This document shows, one piece after another, positions 28,128 to 36,920 of a DNA stretch of 64,000 nt. The notes below the pieces were generated by a model. The model was not told where the DNA came from. It did no database searches and saw nothing but the letters and a program-made list of their open reading frames with translations. A program made the translations under genes and the position numbers. Each line of letters opens with the position of its first letter. The first letter of the stretch is position 1. The stretch lies in contig NZ_MPPI01000004.1 in the NCBI RefSeq assembly GCF_001895925.1, positions 145,343-209,342 of the forward strand, given 5' to 3'. The stretch is from Phormidesmis priestleyi ULC007 (GTDB lineage Bacteria > Cyanobacteriota > Cyanobacteriia > Leptolyngbyales > Leptolyngbyaceae).

Positions 28128-28866
28128 ACAAGCGGTTGGTGCATCCCTGGTTAACAATTCAATGAGACTGCCGTTTCGATCGTTGACTTCGCAAGAGCCA
28201 GTCTTGGTAGTCGCGCCTCACCCCGATGATGAAACGCTGGGCTGTGGCGGCGCGATCGCGTTGCTGCGTTTACACAATTGCCCGGTGTCGGTGCTGGTGA
28301 TCAGTGATGGCACTCAGTCTCATCCACGATCGCGCAAATATCCAGCTCCCGTTTTGCAGCAGTTGCGTCAGCAAGAAACGCTGGATGCTCTGACCACGCT
28401 GGGAGTCGATCAGTCCGCTGTCACTTTTTTGCGGTTGCCAGATGGTGCAGTTTCGACTTTGGCGACCCTAGCGCAACATCAGGCAGAATGTGGGGCTTAT
28501 CTAAAAGCGATCGCGCCCAAAACGATCTTTCTGCCTTGGCGGCATGATCCGCACCCAGACCATCGTGCGACTTGGCAACTCGTTCACAGCGCAATTACTT
28601 ATCTGCGATTTACCCCTCGCCTAATTGAATATCCAATTTGGGATTGGGACTCAGAGCAGAGCGTCAGTTTGCCCAATTCTGCTCAGATCACAGGTTGGCG
28701 ACTGGATATCAAAGCAGTCGTGTCGCTCAAGCAACGCGCGATCGCCGCTTATCGATCGCAGATCACTGATTTGATTGATGACGACCCCGAAGGCTTTCGG
28801 TTGACCCCTGAAATGTTGGCAAACTTTACGCGCCCCTGGGAAGTCTATTTTGAGGAGATAAAATGA
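28120..28866 (+). CDS. PIG-L/LmbE-family deacetylase
   Basis: 248 residues. The zinc-binding motif AVVAPHPDDETLGCGGA is seen here as LVVAPHPDDETLGCGGAIALL, with the later histidine in WRHDPHPDHRATW. These enzymes hydrolyse N-acetyl groups from GlcNAc-containing lipids, mycothiol precursors or antibiotics. It overlaps the acyl-CoA dehydrogenase gene and its stop overlaps the next ATG (ATGA), so translation of the three is coupled. An internal ATG (MRLPFRSLTS) is an alternative start. Confidence 0.9.
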   Translation: MLKQAVGASLVNNSMRLPFRSLTSQEPVLVVAPHPDDETLGCGGAIALLRLHNCPVSVLVISDGTQSHPRSRKYPAPVLQQLRQQETLDALTTLGVDQSAVTFLRLPDGAVSTLATLAQHQAECGAYLKAIAPKTIFLPWRHDPHPDHRATWQLVHSAITYLRFTPRLIEYPIWDWDSEQSVSLPNSAQITGWRLDIKAVVSLKQRAIAAYRSQITDLIDDDPEGFRLTPEMLANFTRPWEVYFEEIK

Positions 28867-29480
28867 ATCCACTTCAGCCAAATTCGCTGCCGCCCAGCTA
28901 TTTTGATGATCTTTATCGGGCTGATCCCGACCCGTGGAAGTTTGAAACCAGCGACTATGAGGCAGCTAAATATGCGGCTACGATCGCGGCACTTCCCCAA
29001 CCACGATATCAGTCAGCTTTAGAAATTGGCGGCTCGATCGGAGTCTTAACCCAATTGTTAGCCGCTCACTGTGATGCTTTGTTGTCGATCGACGTATCCC
29101 AACTTGCACAAAATCAGGCAATTCAGCGCTGTCAGCAGTTGCCTCACGTTGACTTTCAAATTATGCGAGTACCTGAGCAGTTTCCCGATCGAACGTTTGA
29201 CCTAATTCTCGTTTCAGAAGTCGGTTATTACTGGAGTTGGGATGATTTGCGATCGGCGCAGCAGGGTCTTCTCGATCGCTTGCAGCCAGGAGGACATCTG
29301 CTTTTGGTGCATTGGACGCTCTACGCAAAAGACTATCCGTTAAGCGGCGATGAAGTGCATGATGCGTTTCTTGAATTGTCACCCACGCATCTTCGACATT
29401 TAGCAGCGCGGCGCGAAGAACAATATCGGCTTGATTTGTTTGAGCGAGTTCGATCGCTAAACAGTCCTTCGTCAATCTGA
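28863..29480 (+). CDS. NodS-like SAM-dependent methyltransferase
   Basis: 205 residues. The N-terminal signature SYFDDLYRADPDPWKFETSDYEAAKY is characteristic of the NodS family, and the SAM-binding loop is ALEIGGSIGVLTQLLA with the acidic strand end LLSIDVS. NodS methylates the free amino group left by deacetylation of the chitin-like Nod factor backbone. Here it sits directly behind a PIG-L deacetylase, an arrangement consistent with deacetylation followed by N-methylation of an amino sugar. Overlap with the upstream gene is four bases. Confidence 0.88.
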   Translation: MNPLQPNSLPPSYFDDLYRADPDPWKFETSDYEAAKYAATIAALPQPRYQSALEIGGSIGVLTQLLAAHCDALLSIDVSQLAQNQAIQRCQQLPHVDFQIMRVPEQFPDRTFDLILVSEVGYYWSWDDLRSAQQGLLDRLQPGGHLLLVHWTLYAKDYPLSGDEVHDAFLELSPTHLRHLAARREEQYRLDLFERVRSLNSPSSI

Positions 29481-29531
29481 TTATCTTTCACAAGACAGAT
29501 TTAAATCAAACGCAAACTCTGCACAATTATC

Positions 29532-29644
29532 TTAACAAGGCTTACGCAAACCTCGGAGGTTTTAACTAAGAATCAAGCATCGTGACCGACAGAGTGGCTT
29601 AAACCTCCGAGGTTTTGGTCAAATGCGTAAGTCCTGTTAACAAG
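29532..29644. repeat. CTTACGCA palindromic element with 8-bp flanking direct repeat
   Basis: Ends are CTTACGCA (29541-29548) and TGCGTAAG (29624-29631), with an inner inverted pair AAACCTCGGAGGTTTT / AAACCTCCGAGGTTTT. TTAACAAG occurs on both sides (29532-29539, 29637-29644). Length and lack of coding sequence fit a MITE inserted between the methyltransferase and glycosyltransferase genes. Confidence 0.6.
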
Positions 29645-29713
29645 AGTTTTGAATGTCTCAAGTTTTAATGAACATAGCTCACTCATTTTTTAGGAGATGG
29701 AGCACAGATCGTG

Positions 29714-30982
29714 ATGCAAAGTAACCGTTTGCACATCACTAGTCCATCGGTTTCGGCATCTGACGATTTCTCTCAGCCCCTGGTTCAGACTGCGATCGCT
29801 GCTGATTGCGAGGTTTGTGTGATTGTCCCAGTTCGCAACGAAGCGGCAACGCTAGAAACAACGCTAGCGGCATTAGCGAATCAAATCGACTTAAACGCTA
29901 AACGTCTAGATCTAGATCGCTACGAGATCATTCTGTTGGCGAATAACTGTAGCGATCGTTCTGTGACGATCGCCCATCAGTTTGCCGCCGCGCATCCCGA
30001 CTTAAATCTGCACATTGTCGAAAAGACACTGCCGATCGCCGAGGCGCATATCGGTCGAGTGCGACAAATGTTGATGAATGAAGCCTATCGCCGTCTCAGC
30101 GAGTTAGGGCACAAACGCGGCGTGATTGCCTCCACCGATGGCGACTCTCAGGTTAGCCCCACTTGGATCGCCGCAACCTTGCACGAGATCGCTCAGGGTG
30201 CCGATGCCGTCGGCGGAAGAATTGTGCTTGATCCTTCAGGTCTTGCCCGTCTGAGTGCCCATGCGAGAGCCTGTCACCTGCGTGAAGTGGGCTACCGATC
30301 GCTAATTGCAGAATTAGAAAGCTATCTCGACCCTGACCCGCATAATCCGTCTCCGCGTCACTATCAAAATTATGGAGCAAGTCTAGCAGTCACCGCCGAG
30401 ATCTATGCTCAAGCGGGAGGGCTGCCACTCGTGCGATCGCCCGAAGATGTGGCACTCTACCAAGCTCTGCTGCGGGTGAATGCTCGGTTCCGTCATAGCC
30501 CGATCGTCCGGGTGGTGACATCGGCAAGACAGACCGGGCGTACTCAAATGGGACTCGCTAATCAACTGAGTGAATGGACTACGATGGGGCAACAGCCGTT
30601 TTTGGTCGAATCAGTAGGGGCGATCGTAACTCGGCTCCGCGCTCGTCAACAGTTGCGAAATCTTTGGTTACAGATTCTCAACGGCTATCAGCCCGCGTTG
30701 AAGTCGGTTGAGTTAATCGCTGGCGCCTTGAAAGTCTCAACGCAGTGGTTAATGCAAGAACTATCTCAGCCACAAACTTTTGGATTGCTGTTTGAACGAG
30801 TGGAGCAACGTCAGCAAGCAGAAGGCGTTTGGTCAAAATGCTGGGACTCGATCGAGATCAGACAGGCGATTCAAGAATTGCGTTTGTGTTTAGCGCCGTT
30901 AAGATCAGCAGGCGCAAGTCTAAATTCTGAATTCGCTGCGATCACAATTCGCGCACAAGCTTCTGCATCTGAGAGCGCATGA
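29714..30982 (+). CDS. Family 2 glycosyltransferase
   Basis: 422 residues from ATG 29714; a GTG lies immediately before. The GT-A fold starts with VCVIVPVRNEAATLETTLAALANQ, and the DxD-like metal site is in VIASTDGDSQVSPTWI. There is a probable catalytic-side stretch GGLPLVRSPEDVALYQALL. No membrane segments. It lies behind the PIG-L and NodS-like genes, separated by the palindrome at 29541, and is probably part of the same pathway making a modified amino-sugar conjugate. Its last 112 bases overlap the antisense exonuclease gene. Product unknown. Confidence 0.88.
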   Translation: MQSNRLHITSPSVSASDDFSQPLVQTAIAADCEVCVIVPVRNEAATLETTLAALANQIDLNAKRLDLDRYEIILLANNCSDRSVTIAHQFAAAHPDLNLHIVEKTLPIAEAHIGRVRQMLMNEAYRRLSELGHKRGVIASTDGDSQVSPTWIAATLHEIAQGADAVGGRIVLDPSGLARLSAHARACHLREVGYRSLIAELESYLDPDPHNPSPRHYQNYGASLAVTAEIYAQAGGLPLVRSPEDVALYQALLRVNARFRHSPIVRVVTSARQTGRTQMGLANQLSEWTTMGQQPFLVESVGAIVTRLRARQQLRNLWLQILNGYQPALKSVELIAGALKVSTQWLMQELSQPQTFGLLFERVEQRQQAEGVWSKCWDSIEIRQAIQELRLCLAPLRSAGASLNSEFAAITIRAQASASESA

Positions 30983-31410
30983 TGGTGCAACAGATCAATC
31001 TCCAGCCGATCACAAACATCAGGCAGTTTAGTGGGGTAAATCTGCCAGGTTTTACGAGCAAGCTGCACTGTGCAGACAAAGGGTTGAGCCGGGTGAGAAA
31101 TGCCATAGGCATCACAGCAGGCGTAAAGCACCCCGCGATCGAAGCTAGCATTATGAGCCGCAATAAAGTCAACCCCTTGAATTAAGGCACTCAGCGTCTC
31201 CCACAACTCGCCAAAGTTTGGCTGCTCGGCAACATCGCGCCAGTGAATGCCGTGAATGTGAGTAAACCTGAAAGCCTGGCGAGGCGGACGAATCAGCGCA
31301 TGAACCCGTTTGACAATTTGATTATTTTCTACGCGAATTAGCCCGATCGAGCAAGCACTATCTCGCCCGTGATCAGCCGTCTCAAAATCTAATGCCACAA
31401 ATGGTTTCAT
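30871..31410 (-). CDS. DEDDh 3'-5' exonuclease (DnaQ-like)
   Basis: 179 residues from ATG 31410 (MKPFVALDFETADHGRDSAC); an ATG at 31431 would add seven residues. Exo I FVALDFETAD gives the Asp-Glu pair, Exo II is FIAAHNASFDRGVL, and Exo III is HHALSDAEACA, with the DEDDh histidine HHHALSD. The family comprises proofreading-type or stand-alone ssDNA/RNA exonucleases. The start ATG overlaps the stop of a 36-codon small frame. The 3' end runs 112 bases into the glycosyltransferase gene on the other strand. Confidence 0.88.
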   Translation of the reverse strand: MKPFVALDFETADHGRDSACSIGLIRVENNQIVKRVHALIRPPRQAFRFTHIHGIHWRDVAEQPNFGELWETLSALIQGVDFIAAHNASFDRGVLYACCDAYGISHPAQPFVCTVQLARKTWQIYPTKLPDVCDRLEIDLLHHHALSDAEACARIVIAANSEFRLAPADLNGAKHKRNS

Positions 31411-31517
31411 TTGCTGCTTAACACGCGCCATACGATAAAAAGCATAAACGACAAATAGCTAAATACAATCACCCACTCTAACCAATCGGCTGGGAGTATT
31501 GCAAAAATTTCATCCAT
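31407..31517 (-). CDS. Possible 36-residue single-span membrane protein
   Basis: ATG 31517 opens a frame reading MDEIFAILPADWLEWVIVF and then a second hydrophobic run (SYLSFMLFIVW) ending RVLSSK. This is one plausible membrane helix with a positive end. Its TGA overlaps the exonuclease ATG (ATGA), the arrangement of a coupled operon. There is no strong Shine-Dalgarno. It resembles no small protein I can name; treat as a candidate. Confidence 0.4.
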   Translation of the reverse strand: MDEIFAILPADWLEWVIVFSYLSFMLFIVWRVLSSK

Positions 31518-31648
31518 GATTTGAACTTTACCTGATTCGCGATCAACAGCGAACCACCCATATATACACAAATCTTCCGATGCAAGGAGTCATACCGCAT
31601 TTGGGGCAGGATTTCCAACTACTCCAAACGTTACCATAAACAGTCTTT

Positions 31649-31690
31649 GTCAAGCATCACTTGACACCTCGTTTCGCGAAGATGTAAAGT
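31649..31690 (+). promoter_or_regulatory. Promoter with palindromic operator before the HTH-Clp_N gene
   Basis: TTGACA at 31661-31666 and TAAAGT at 31685-31690 are 18 bases apart. GTCAAG-CATCA-CTTGAC (31649-31665) is a perfect palindrome overlapping the -35 box, and ACTTGAC recurs at 31694-31700. A repressor-type HTH protein encoded just downstream makes autoregulation likely. Confidence 0.55.
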
Positions 31691-31717
31691 AATACTTGAC
31701 GACGAACAGACAAAGCC

Positions 31718-32374
31718 GTGAAAAACCGACTGAAAGAACTTCGACAATTGCACCAGTGGTCACAATCTGACCTTGCTAGGGAATTAGGAGTCAGCCGTCA
31801 GGCGGTCAATGGCTTTGAATCTGGCAAGTTTGATCCCAGCCTGGATATGGCTTTCAAAATTGCCAGTCTGTTCAATGTCGCACTTGAAGACGTTTTCACC
31901 CACGAGGCAAAGAATTCTATGCAAACACTTGTTGAACGATTCACAAACTTCCTTGGTTTCGAGTTTGGTTTTGAGCGGTTTACTGAGAAGGCGATCAATG
32001 CGATCAAGTTTGCAGACAATGAGGCAGCCCGATCGCAAGTTGAGCCAGAACATCTACTTGCTGGCTTGTTGGCTGATCCAACCACAACCTCTACGCGGTT
32101 ACTTCGAGCCAATGGTGTGACACTGAATATTGAAACTAATGAACATTCTTTTGAATCTCGTGGGAATTCAAGGTTTAGCCCACAGAGTAAGTTTGTTATC
32201 GAGCTTGCCTTGCAAGTTGTTCGGCTTCAGGGTAAGAAGTCCATTGGAACTGAGCATCTTTTGTGGGGTTTAGTTCGTCTGGCTGAGATAGACAAGACTA
32301 TTCTGAGCGAACTATTTCAACAATACGAAATTGATCTCGAAACTCTGAACAAACAACTAGCAGAAACGGTTTAA
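31718..32374 (+). CDS. XRE-type HTH fused to Clp N-terminal repeat domain
   Basis: 218 residues, GTG start. Residues 1-65 are a short XRE/Cro helix-turn-helix of the YgzD-like kind (KNRLKELRQLHQWSQSDLARELGVSRQAVNGFESGKFDPS). Residues about 80-215 are two Clp_N repeats (FTEKAINAIKFADNEAARSQVEPEHLLAGLLAD and SKFVIELALQVVRLQGKKSIGTEHLLWGLV), the double fold that binds substrates in ClpC/ClpB. There is no ATPase. The fusion suggests a regulator whose stability or DNA binding is tied to proteostasis, for example as a sensor or adaptor delivering to ClpC. Function is inferred only from domains. Confidence 0.85.
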   Translation: MKNRLKELRQLHQWSQSDLARELGVSRQAVNGFESGKFDPSLDMAFKIASLFNVALEDVFTHEAKNSMQTLVERFTNFLGFEFGFERFTEKAINAIKFADNEAARSQVEPEHLLAGLLADPTTTSTRLLRANGVTLNIETNEHSFESRGNSRFSPQSKFVIELALQVVRLQGKKSIGTEHLLWGLVRLAEIDKTILSELFQQYEIDLETLNKQLAETV

Positions 32375-32629
32375 GTTCAAATCAAAAACCGACTGAAGCT
32401 ACCTATCAAATATCTAAAATCTTAGTAGGTAGCTTTTGTTGTCCGAACTGTGACTCATGCTTGATTACGAATTTGTTCCTGAAGACGAGCTACCATTTCT
32501 GAACTCAGTTCTGCTTCTGGCTCAACTCGTTCACGTTCCGCCAAAATTGAATCGATCGCCGTAGAATGCCAGGAATATCAGATTGATTTGCAGAACGAAT
32601 TTTCATATTCATACCGATGTGCAACTAAG

Positions 32630-32906
32630 AACCCTCACCCCAAACCCCTCTCCCGCAGGAGCTACCGTGTATACATCAGTCATTTCGCTTCGTTGTGAGC
32701 GGCTTCAGCCCCTAAATCTCCCAAAATTGGGGGCCTTTGAAACTGAAAGTCTGGGGTCAAAGTCCCCCAGAATGGGGGATTTAGGGGGCAAACCCCCAGC
32801 AATCCGAACTTAAAGCAATTTGTGAATACACGGTAGCCCGCAGGAGAGGTCCTCTCAATCGATCTCCGGTTCCCTCTCCTTGGGGAGAGGGCTAGGGTGA
32901 GGGTTG
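32630..32906. repeat. AACCCTCACCC...GGGTGAGGGTT palindromic repeat, interrupted by a MITE
   Basis: Outer arms AACCCTCACCCCAAACCCC at 32630 and TAGGGTGAGGGTT ending at 32905 form a dispersed cyanobacterial palindrome together with CCCTCTCCTTGGGGAGAGGG. It is split at CCGCAGGA, where the element at 32661-32837 has inserted. Removing that element and one CCGCAGGA restores a continuous repeat. Confidence 0.65.
32653..32845. mobile_element. 177-bp MITE with GCTACCGTGTA ends and 8-bp target duplication
   Basis: The element at 32661-32837 starts GCTACCGTGTA and ends TACACGGTAGC, a perfect 11-bp inverted repeat, and is flanked by CCGCAGGA on both sides (32653-32660, 32838-32845). The interior is the CCCCTAAATCTCCC/GGGGGATTTAGGGGG core in reverse orientation relative to the copy at 7191, with TTTCGCTTCGTTGTGAGCGG shared, but the outer ends differ from that copy. 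Confidence 0.8.
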
Positions 32907-32992
32907 CATTCCCAAACATTTGAGAGAAGTTGCATATCGCATTATTCATACATACTTTTTGATAGTTGATCCTTTCATTTTTACCCCAACTC

Positions 32993-33754
32993 ATGTCTTT
33001 TATACCGATCGCTCAAGCCGACACTTTGCACGATATCCGATTAGTGGCAACCGACATGGACGGGACGCTGACGATCGCTGAAAAATTTACACCTAATCTC
33101 CTAAAAGCCTTTGAAACTCTGACCACAAGCGGCATTCAAATTGTGATCATAACGGGACGATCAGCAGGTTGGGTGAATGGTTTGGCGCATTACTTGCCTG
33201 TGGTGGGCGCGATCGCAGAAAATGGCGGTTTGTTTTACCTGGGTGAATCAGAAATTTTGCTGACTCCGATCGCTGATCTCAACCAACATCGGCACAAGTT
33301 AGCCGACTCGTTTGAGCGTTTAAAGACTGAGTTTCCTCAAATTCGAGAATCGAGCGATAATCGTTTTCGGTTGACCGATTGGACGTTTGATGTTGAGGGA
33401 TTGAGCTTAGAAGCGTTAGACACGATCGCGCAACTCTGCCAATCTTGGGGCTGGAGTTTCACCTACAGCACGGTGCAGTGTCACATTAAGCCCCTTCAGC
33501 AGAATAAAGCAGCCGGGTTGTTGAAAGTTCTAACCGATTATTTTCCCCACTACTCGTCTGAACAAATTCTCACGGTAGGCGACAGTCCAAATGATGAGAG
33601 TTTGTTTGATGCTCGTTTATTTCCAAACTCGATCGGGGTTGCAAATAGCTTGAATTATGCCGATCGGCTTTTACACAAACCCACTTATGTCACGACGGCA
33701 TCAGAAGGAGAGGGATTTTGTGAATTGGTTAACGCGATCGTCCACAATGAATGA
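32993..33754 (+). CDS. HAD-superfamily (Cof-type) phosphatase
   Basis: 253 residues from ATG 32993. HAD motif I is VATDMDGTLTIAEK, motif II IVIITGRSAGWV, and the late motifs are CHIKPLQQNKAAGLLKVL (lysine) and ILTVGDSPNDESLFD. The C2-type cap lies between residues about 90 and 185. Members dephosphorylate sugar phosphates or similar; some are sucrose- or mannosyl-3-phosphoglycerate phosphatases, and the substrate here is open. An in-frame TTG at 32966 is a less likely start. Confidence 0.87.
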   Translation: MSFIPIAQADTLHDIRLVATDMDGTLTIAEKFTPNLLKAFETLTTSGIQIVIITGRSAGWVNGLAHYLPVVGAIAENGGLFYLGESEILLTPIADLNQHRHKLADSFERLKTEFPQIRESSDNRFRLTDWTFDVEGLSLEALDTIAQLCQSWGWSFTYSTVQCHIKPLQQNKAAGLLKVLTDYFPHYSSEQILTVGDSPNDESLFDARLFPNSIGVANSLNYADRLLHKPTYVTTASEGEGFCELVNAIVHNE

Positions 33755-33850
33755 CATTCCTGAAATACTTTCTCCGTTGCCTTCTGTGACGTTCTAAAAT
33801 AGCACTCTGGATTAACAATAAACTAGCCGATTCGTCAGTGAGAACAGAGA

Positions 33851-35533
33851 ATGCCGGACAATCTTAAAAGCCAAGTTGTAACGCAGGGAGTGCAGCGATC
33901 GCCCAACCGTGCCATGCTTCGCGCCGTTGGGTTTGGAGACAGTGACTTCACCAAACCGATCGTCGGAGTCGCTAACGGATACAGCACGATTACGCCCTGC
34001 AACATGGGCATCGACCTACTGGCAAAACGCGCCGAAGCAGGGATTCGGGCAGCAGGCGCAATGCCGCAAATGTTTGGCACGATTACGATCAGTGACGGCA
34101 TTTCGATGGGCACCGAGGGCATGAAATATTCCCTGGTGTCGCGCGAGGTGATTGCTGACTCGATCGAGACTGCTTGCATGGGTCAAAGCATGGATGGCGT
34201 GATCGCGATCGGCGGCTGCGATAAAAATCTGCCCGGAGCCTTGATTGCAATGGCTCGGATCAATATTCCGGCGATTTTTGTCTATGGTGGCACGATCAAG
34301 CCCGGACATTTGGACGGCAAAGATCTCACCGTGATTAGCTCATTTGAGGCGGTGGGCGAATATAGCGCCGGAAAAATTAGCGAAGATCAATTATTAGCGG
34401 TCGAGCGCAAAGCCTGTCCGGGTGCGGGTTCTTGTGGGGGGATGTACACAGCGAATACGATGTCTTCCGCGATCGAGGCGATGGGCATGAGCTTGATGTA
34501 TTCCTCGACGATGGCGGCTGAAGATGCTGAAAAAGCAGACAGCGCTGAAAAATCGGCGGCAGTCTTGGTCGAGGCGATTCGCAACCAGATTTTGCCGCGT
34601 CATATCATCACGCGCAAGTCGATCGAGAACGCGATCGCCGTAATCATGGCGGTGGGCGGTTCGACTAACGCGGTGCTGCACTTTTTGGCGATCGCGCACA
34701 CGGCGGGGGTTGAGTTGACGATCGATGACTTTGAAACGATTCGTGCCCGCGTCCCGGTTCTGTGCGATCTCAAACCTTCTGGTCGCTATGTGGCAACCGA
34801 TTTGCACAAAGCAGGCGGCATTCCTCAAGTGATGAAAATGCTGTTAGTGCATGGTTTGATCCATGAAGACGCGCTCACCATCACCGGACAGACCATTGCA
34901 GAATTGCTGAAAGACATTCCCGATCAGCCACGCCTCGACCAGGATGTGATTCGCCCGTGGGACAACCCGATGTATGCTCAAGGACACTTAGCGATTCTTA
35001 AGGGCAATCTGGCAACTGAAGGAGCCGTCGCCAAAATTACGGGCATCAAAAAAGCGCAAATTACCGGATCTGCACGAGTCTTTGAATCTGAAGAAGCCTG
35101 TCTAGATGCAATTTTGGCGAAGAAAGTTAGCGCTGGCGATGTGCTAGTGATCCGCTATGAAGGCCCCAAAGGCGGACCCGGAATGAGAGAAATGTTGGCT
35201 CCGACTTCGGCAATCATTGGCGCAGGGTTGGGCGATTCAGTCGGGTTAATCACCGATGGGCGCTTTTCGGGCGGCACTTATGGCATGGTCGTCGGTCATG
35301 TTGCGCCAGAGGCATATGTCGGCGGCACGATCGCGCTAGTGCAAGAAGGCGACTCGATCACGATCGATGCTCCAGCCCGTCTTTTGCAACTCAATGTCTC
35401 TGATGACGAATTAGACCGTCGTCGCGCCGCTTGGAAACCTCCCGCACCTCGATACACGAGAGGCGTTCTTGCCAAATATGCCAAGCTAGTGTCCTCTAGT
35501 AGTTTTGGGGCAGTCACCGACAAAGAACTGTAG
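33851..35533 (+). CDS. ilvD: Dihydroxy-acid dehydratase
   Basis: 560 residues, full length for IlvD. Marks: [16 protein letters not shown] (first Fe-S cysteine), [19 protein letters not shown] (second), [28 protein letters not shown] (third) and [24 protein letters not shown] near the end. It converts 2,3-dihydroxy-isovalerate and -methylvalerate to the 2-keto acids for valine, leucine and isoleucine synthesis. It is monocistronic and followed by a strong terminator. Confidence 0.97.
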   Translation: MPDNLKSQVVTQGVQRSPNRAMLRAVGFGDSDFTKPIVGVANGYSTITPCNMGIDLLAKRAEAGIRAAGAMPQMFGTITISDGISMGTEGMKYSLVSREVIADSIETACMGQSMDGVIAIGGCDKNLPGALIAMARINIPAIFVYGGTIKPGHLDGKDLTVISSFEAVGEYSAGKISEDQLLAVERKACPGAGSCGGMYTANTMSSAIEAMGMSLMYSSTMAAEDAEKADSAEKSAAVLVEAIRNQILPRHIITRKSIENAIAVIMAVGGSTNAVLHFLAIAHTAGVELTIDDFETIRARVPVLCDLKPSGRYVATDLHKAGGIPQVMKMLLVHGLIHEDALTITGQTIAELLKDIPDQPRLDQDVIRPWDNPMYAQGHLAILKGNLATEGAVAKITGIKKAQITGSARVFESEEACLDAILAKKVSAGDVLVIRYEGPKGGPGMREMLAPTSAIIGAGLGDSVGLITDGRFSGGTYGMVVGHVAPEAYVGGTIALVQEGDSITIDAPARLLQLNVSDDELDRRRAAWKPPAPRYTRGVLAKYAKLVSSSSFGAVTDKEL

Positions 35534-35552
35534 TTTCTTCAAGGTTCACATT

Positions 35553-35590
35553 AAAAAAGCGATCGTTCCTGAAGCAGCGATCGCTTTTTT
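35553..35590 (+). terminator. Terminator after ilvD containing HIP1 half-sites
   Basis: AAAAAAGCGATCG pairs perfectly with CGATCGCTTTTTT around TTCCTGAAGCAG, ending in six T residues, 20 bases after the ilvD stop. The stem is built from the HIP1 octamer. Confidence 0.85.
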
Positions 35591-35747
35591 AATTCCATTA
35601 TTTTTTACAGAAAAGTTACCCGTCTGGGTACTGCCTACCTGAGTGTCAGCTTTTTAAGATAGCAGCATCAAGACGAGAAAAGCCTAATGTTCCGTCTTTG
35701 ATGGGGGATTCCTTTCCCGTTCACTGCTTACCTCTTAGGAAACTAAA

Positions 35748-36836
35748 ATGGACTCTATCAAATTACAAGCTGCGATCGAATTATCTGGTGCCTCGTGGCA
35801 AGCAGGCGAAACCAGCATGACGCGGTTGTCTGATGACCAAAAAAGACTGCGCCTCGGTTACGTTTCTGGACCCAATGAACCGACCTTTGAAGAACAAGAA
35901 CAGATTGCCAAAATTAATCAAGAAGTCTTCAAATCGGCACGGTTCAAAGGCGAAATTACTGCCTATCCCGCCAGCTTCGATCTGCGGACAGGCGGCTTTG
36001 TCACGCCAGTTAAAGATCAAGGGGGCTGTGGTTCCTGTGTATCGTTTGGGACGGTGGCCACGATCGAAGCAACGATGCGCCGCATTCGCAACAATCCTGC
36101 ACTCGCGATCGACCTGTCGGAAGCCCAGCTATTCTACTGCTATGCTCGCAGTCAAAGTCGCAACTGTGGCAACGGTTGGTGGGTTGCCCCAGCGATGGAT
36201 TCTGCCAAAACTGGGTTAGCACTCGAAGCGTCTTATCCTTACACCGCAGGCGATCAAAATTGCAGTAATCTTGCTACCAATTGGCAAAGCAGCGCTGTCA
36301 AGATCAGCGGTTGGCACGAAATTAAATCGACCGCCGACATGAAAGATTGGCTGGCAAACCGAGGCGCGTTGGCAGCTTGCTTCACGGTCTACAACGATTT
36401 CTATTCCTATGCAAACGGCATCTATCGGCATGTTGCGGGTGATGTTGTCGGTGGGCATTGTGTGTCGATCGTCGGCTACAACGACACCGAAGGCTATTGG
36501 ATCGCCAAAAATAGCTGGAGTGCCAACTGGGGCGAAAGCGGCTTTTTCCGCATCGCTTACGGTCAGTGTGGCATCGACTCTAGTATGTTTGCTGTGGATG
36601 GCATCGTCGAAACAGGCTGGCTGTCAAACGTGAAGATTCTCGGACTGTGGACGAACAACGCCGATCGCAATGCCTACGTCTATGTCAGCGAAGGCATCGG
36701 CTGGAGAAGACTCTCCGATGCCAGCGATCAAGCAAACCTCGACATGCTGATTCAGCTTGGAGCGTCCAAGGCAGCAGATCATGCCGTCAGTCTCTACCAA
36801 GAGAATGGCGTGATTAAAGAAGTTTATGCCTGGTAG
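35748..36836 (+). CDS. C1A (papain-type) cysteine protease with C-terminal module
   Basis: 362 residues. The N-terminus has no signal peptide; residues about 1-75 look like a propeptide (ETSMTRLSDDQKRLRLGYVSGPNEP). The protease domain begins PASFDLRTGGFVTPVKDQGGCGSC with nucleophile Cys97, then His237 in VVGGHCVSIVGYND and Asn255 in WIAKNSWSANWGESGFF, a complete C1A triad. From about residue 295 a separate module starts (LGLWTNNADRNAYVYVSEGIGWRRL, ending EVYAW) that recurs in the next gene. AGGAAA before the ATG is the ribosome-binding site. It leads a cluster with an I42-type inhibitor, suggesting controlled intracellular or contact-dependent proteolysis. Confidence 0.92.
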   Translation: MDSIKLQAAIELSGASWQAGETSMTRLSDDQKRLRLGYVSGPNEPTFEEQEQIAKINQEVFKSARFKGEITAYPASFDLRTGGFVTPVKDQGGCGSCVSFGTVATIEATMRRIRNNPALAIDLSEAQLFYCYARSQSRNCGNGWWVAPAMDSAKTGLALEASYPYTAGDQNCSNLATNWQSSAVKISGWHEIKSTADMKDWLANRGALAACFTVYNDFYSYANGIYRHVAGDVVGGHCVSIVGYNDTEGYWIAKNSWSANWGESGFFRIAYGQCGIDSSMFAVDGIVETGWLSNVKILGLWTNNADRNAYVYVSEGIGWRRLSDASDQANLDMLIQLGASKAADHAVSLYQENGVIKEVYAW

Positions 36837-36920
36837 AGAAGAGATGAAGGATGAGATTGGTCTCATCTGCACTCGCAATTCGTACAACGCTTTTTTTAGA
36901 CGTTAAGGAACGATTAGATC

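Larger units (their letters stand above)
32375..32992. other. Repeat-filled gap before the HAD gene
   Basis: It contains a short remnant frame on the minus strand (32456-32590, reading ...IDSILAERERVEPEAELSSE... with no start codon), then the nested repeats at 32630-32906. No complete gene is visible. Confidence 0.5.
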
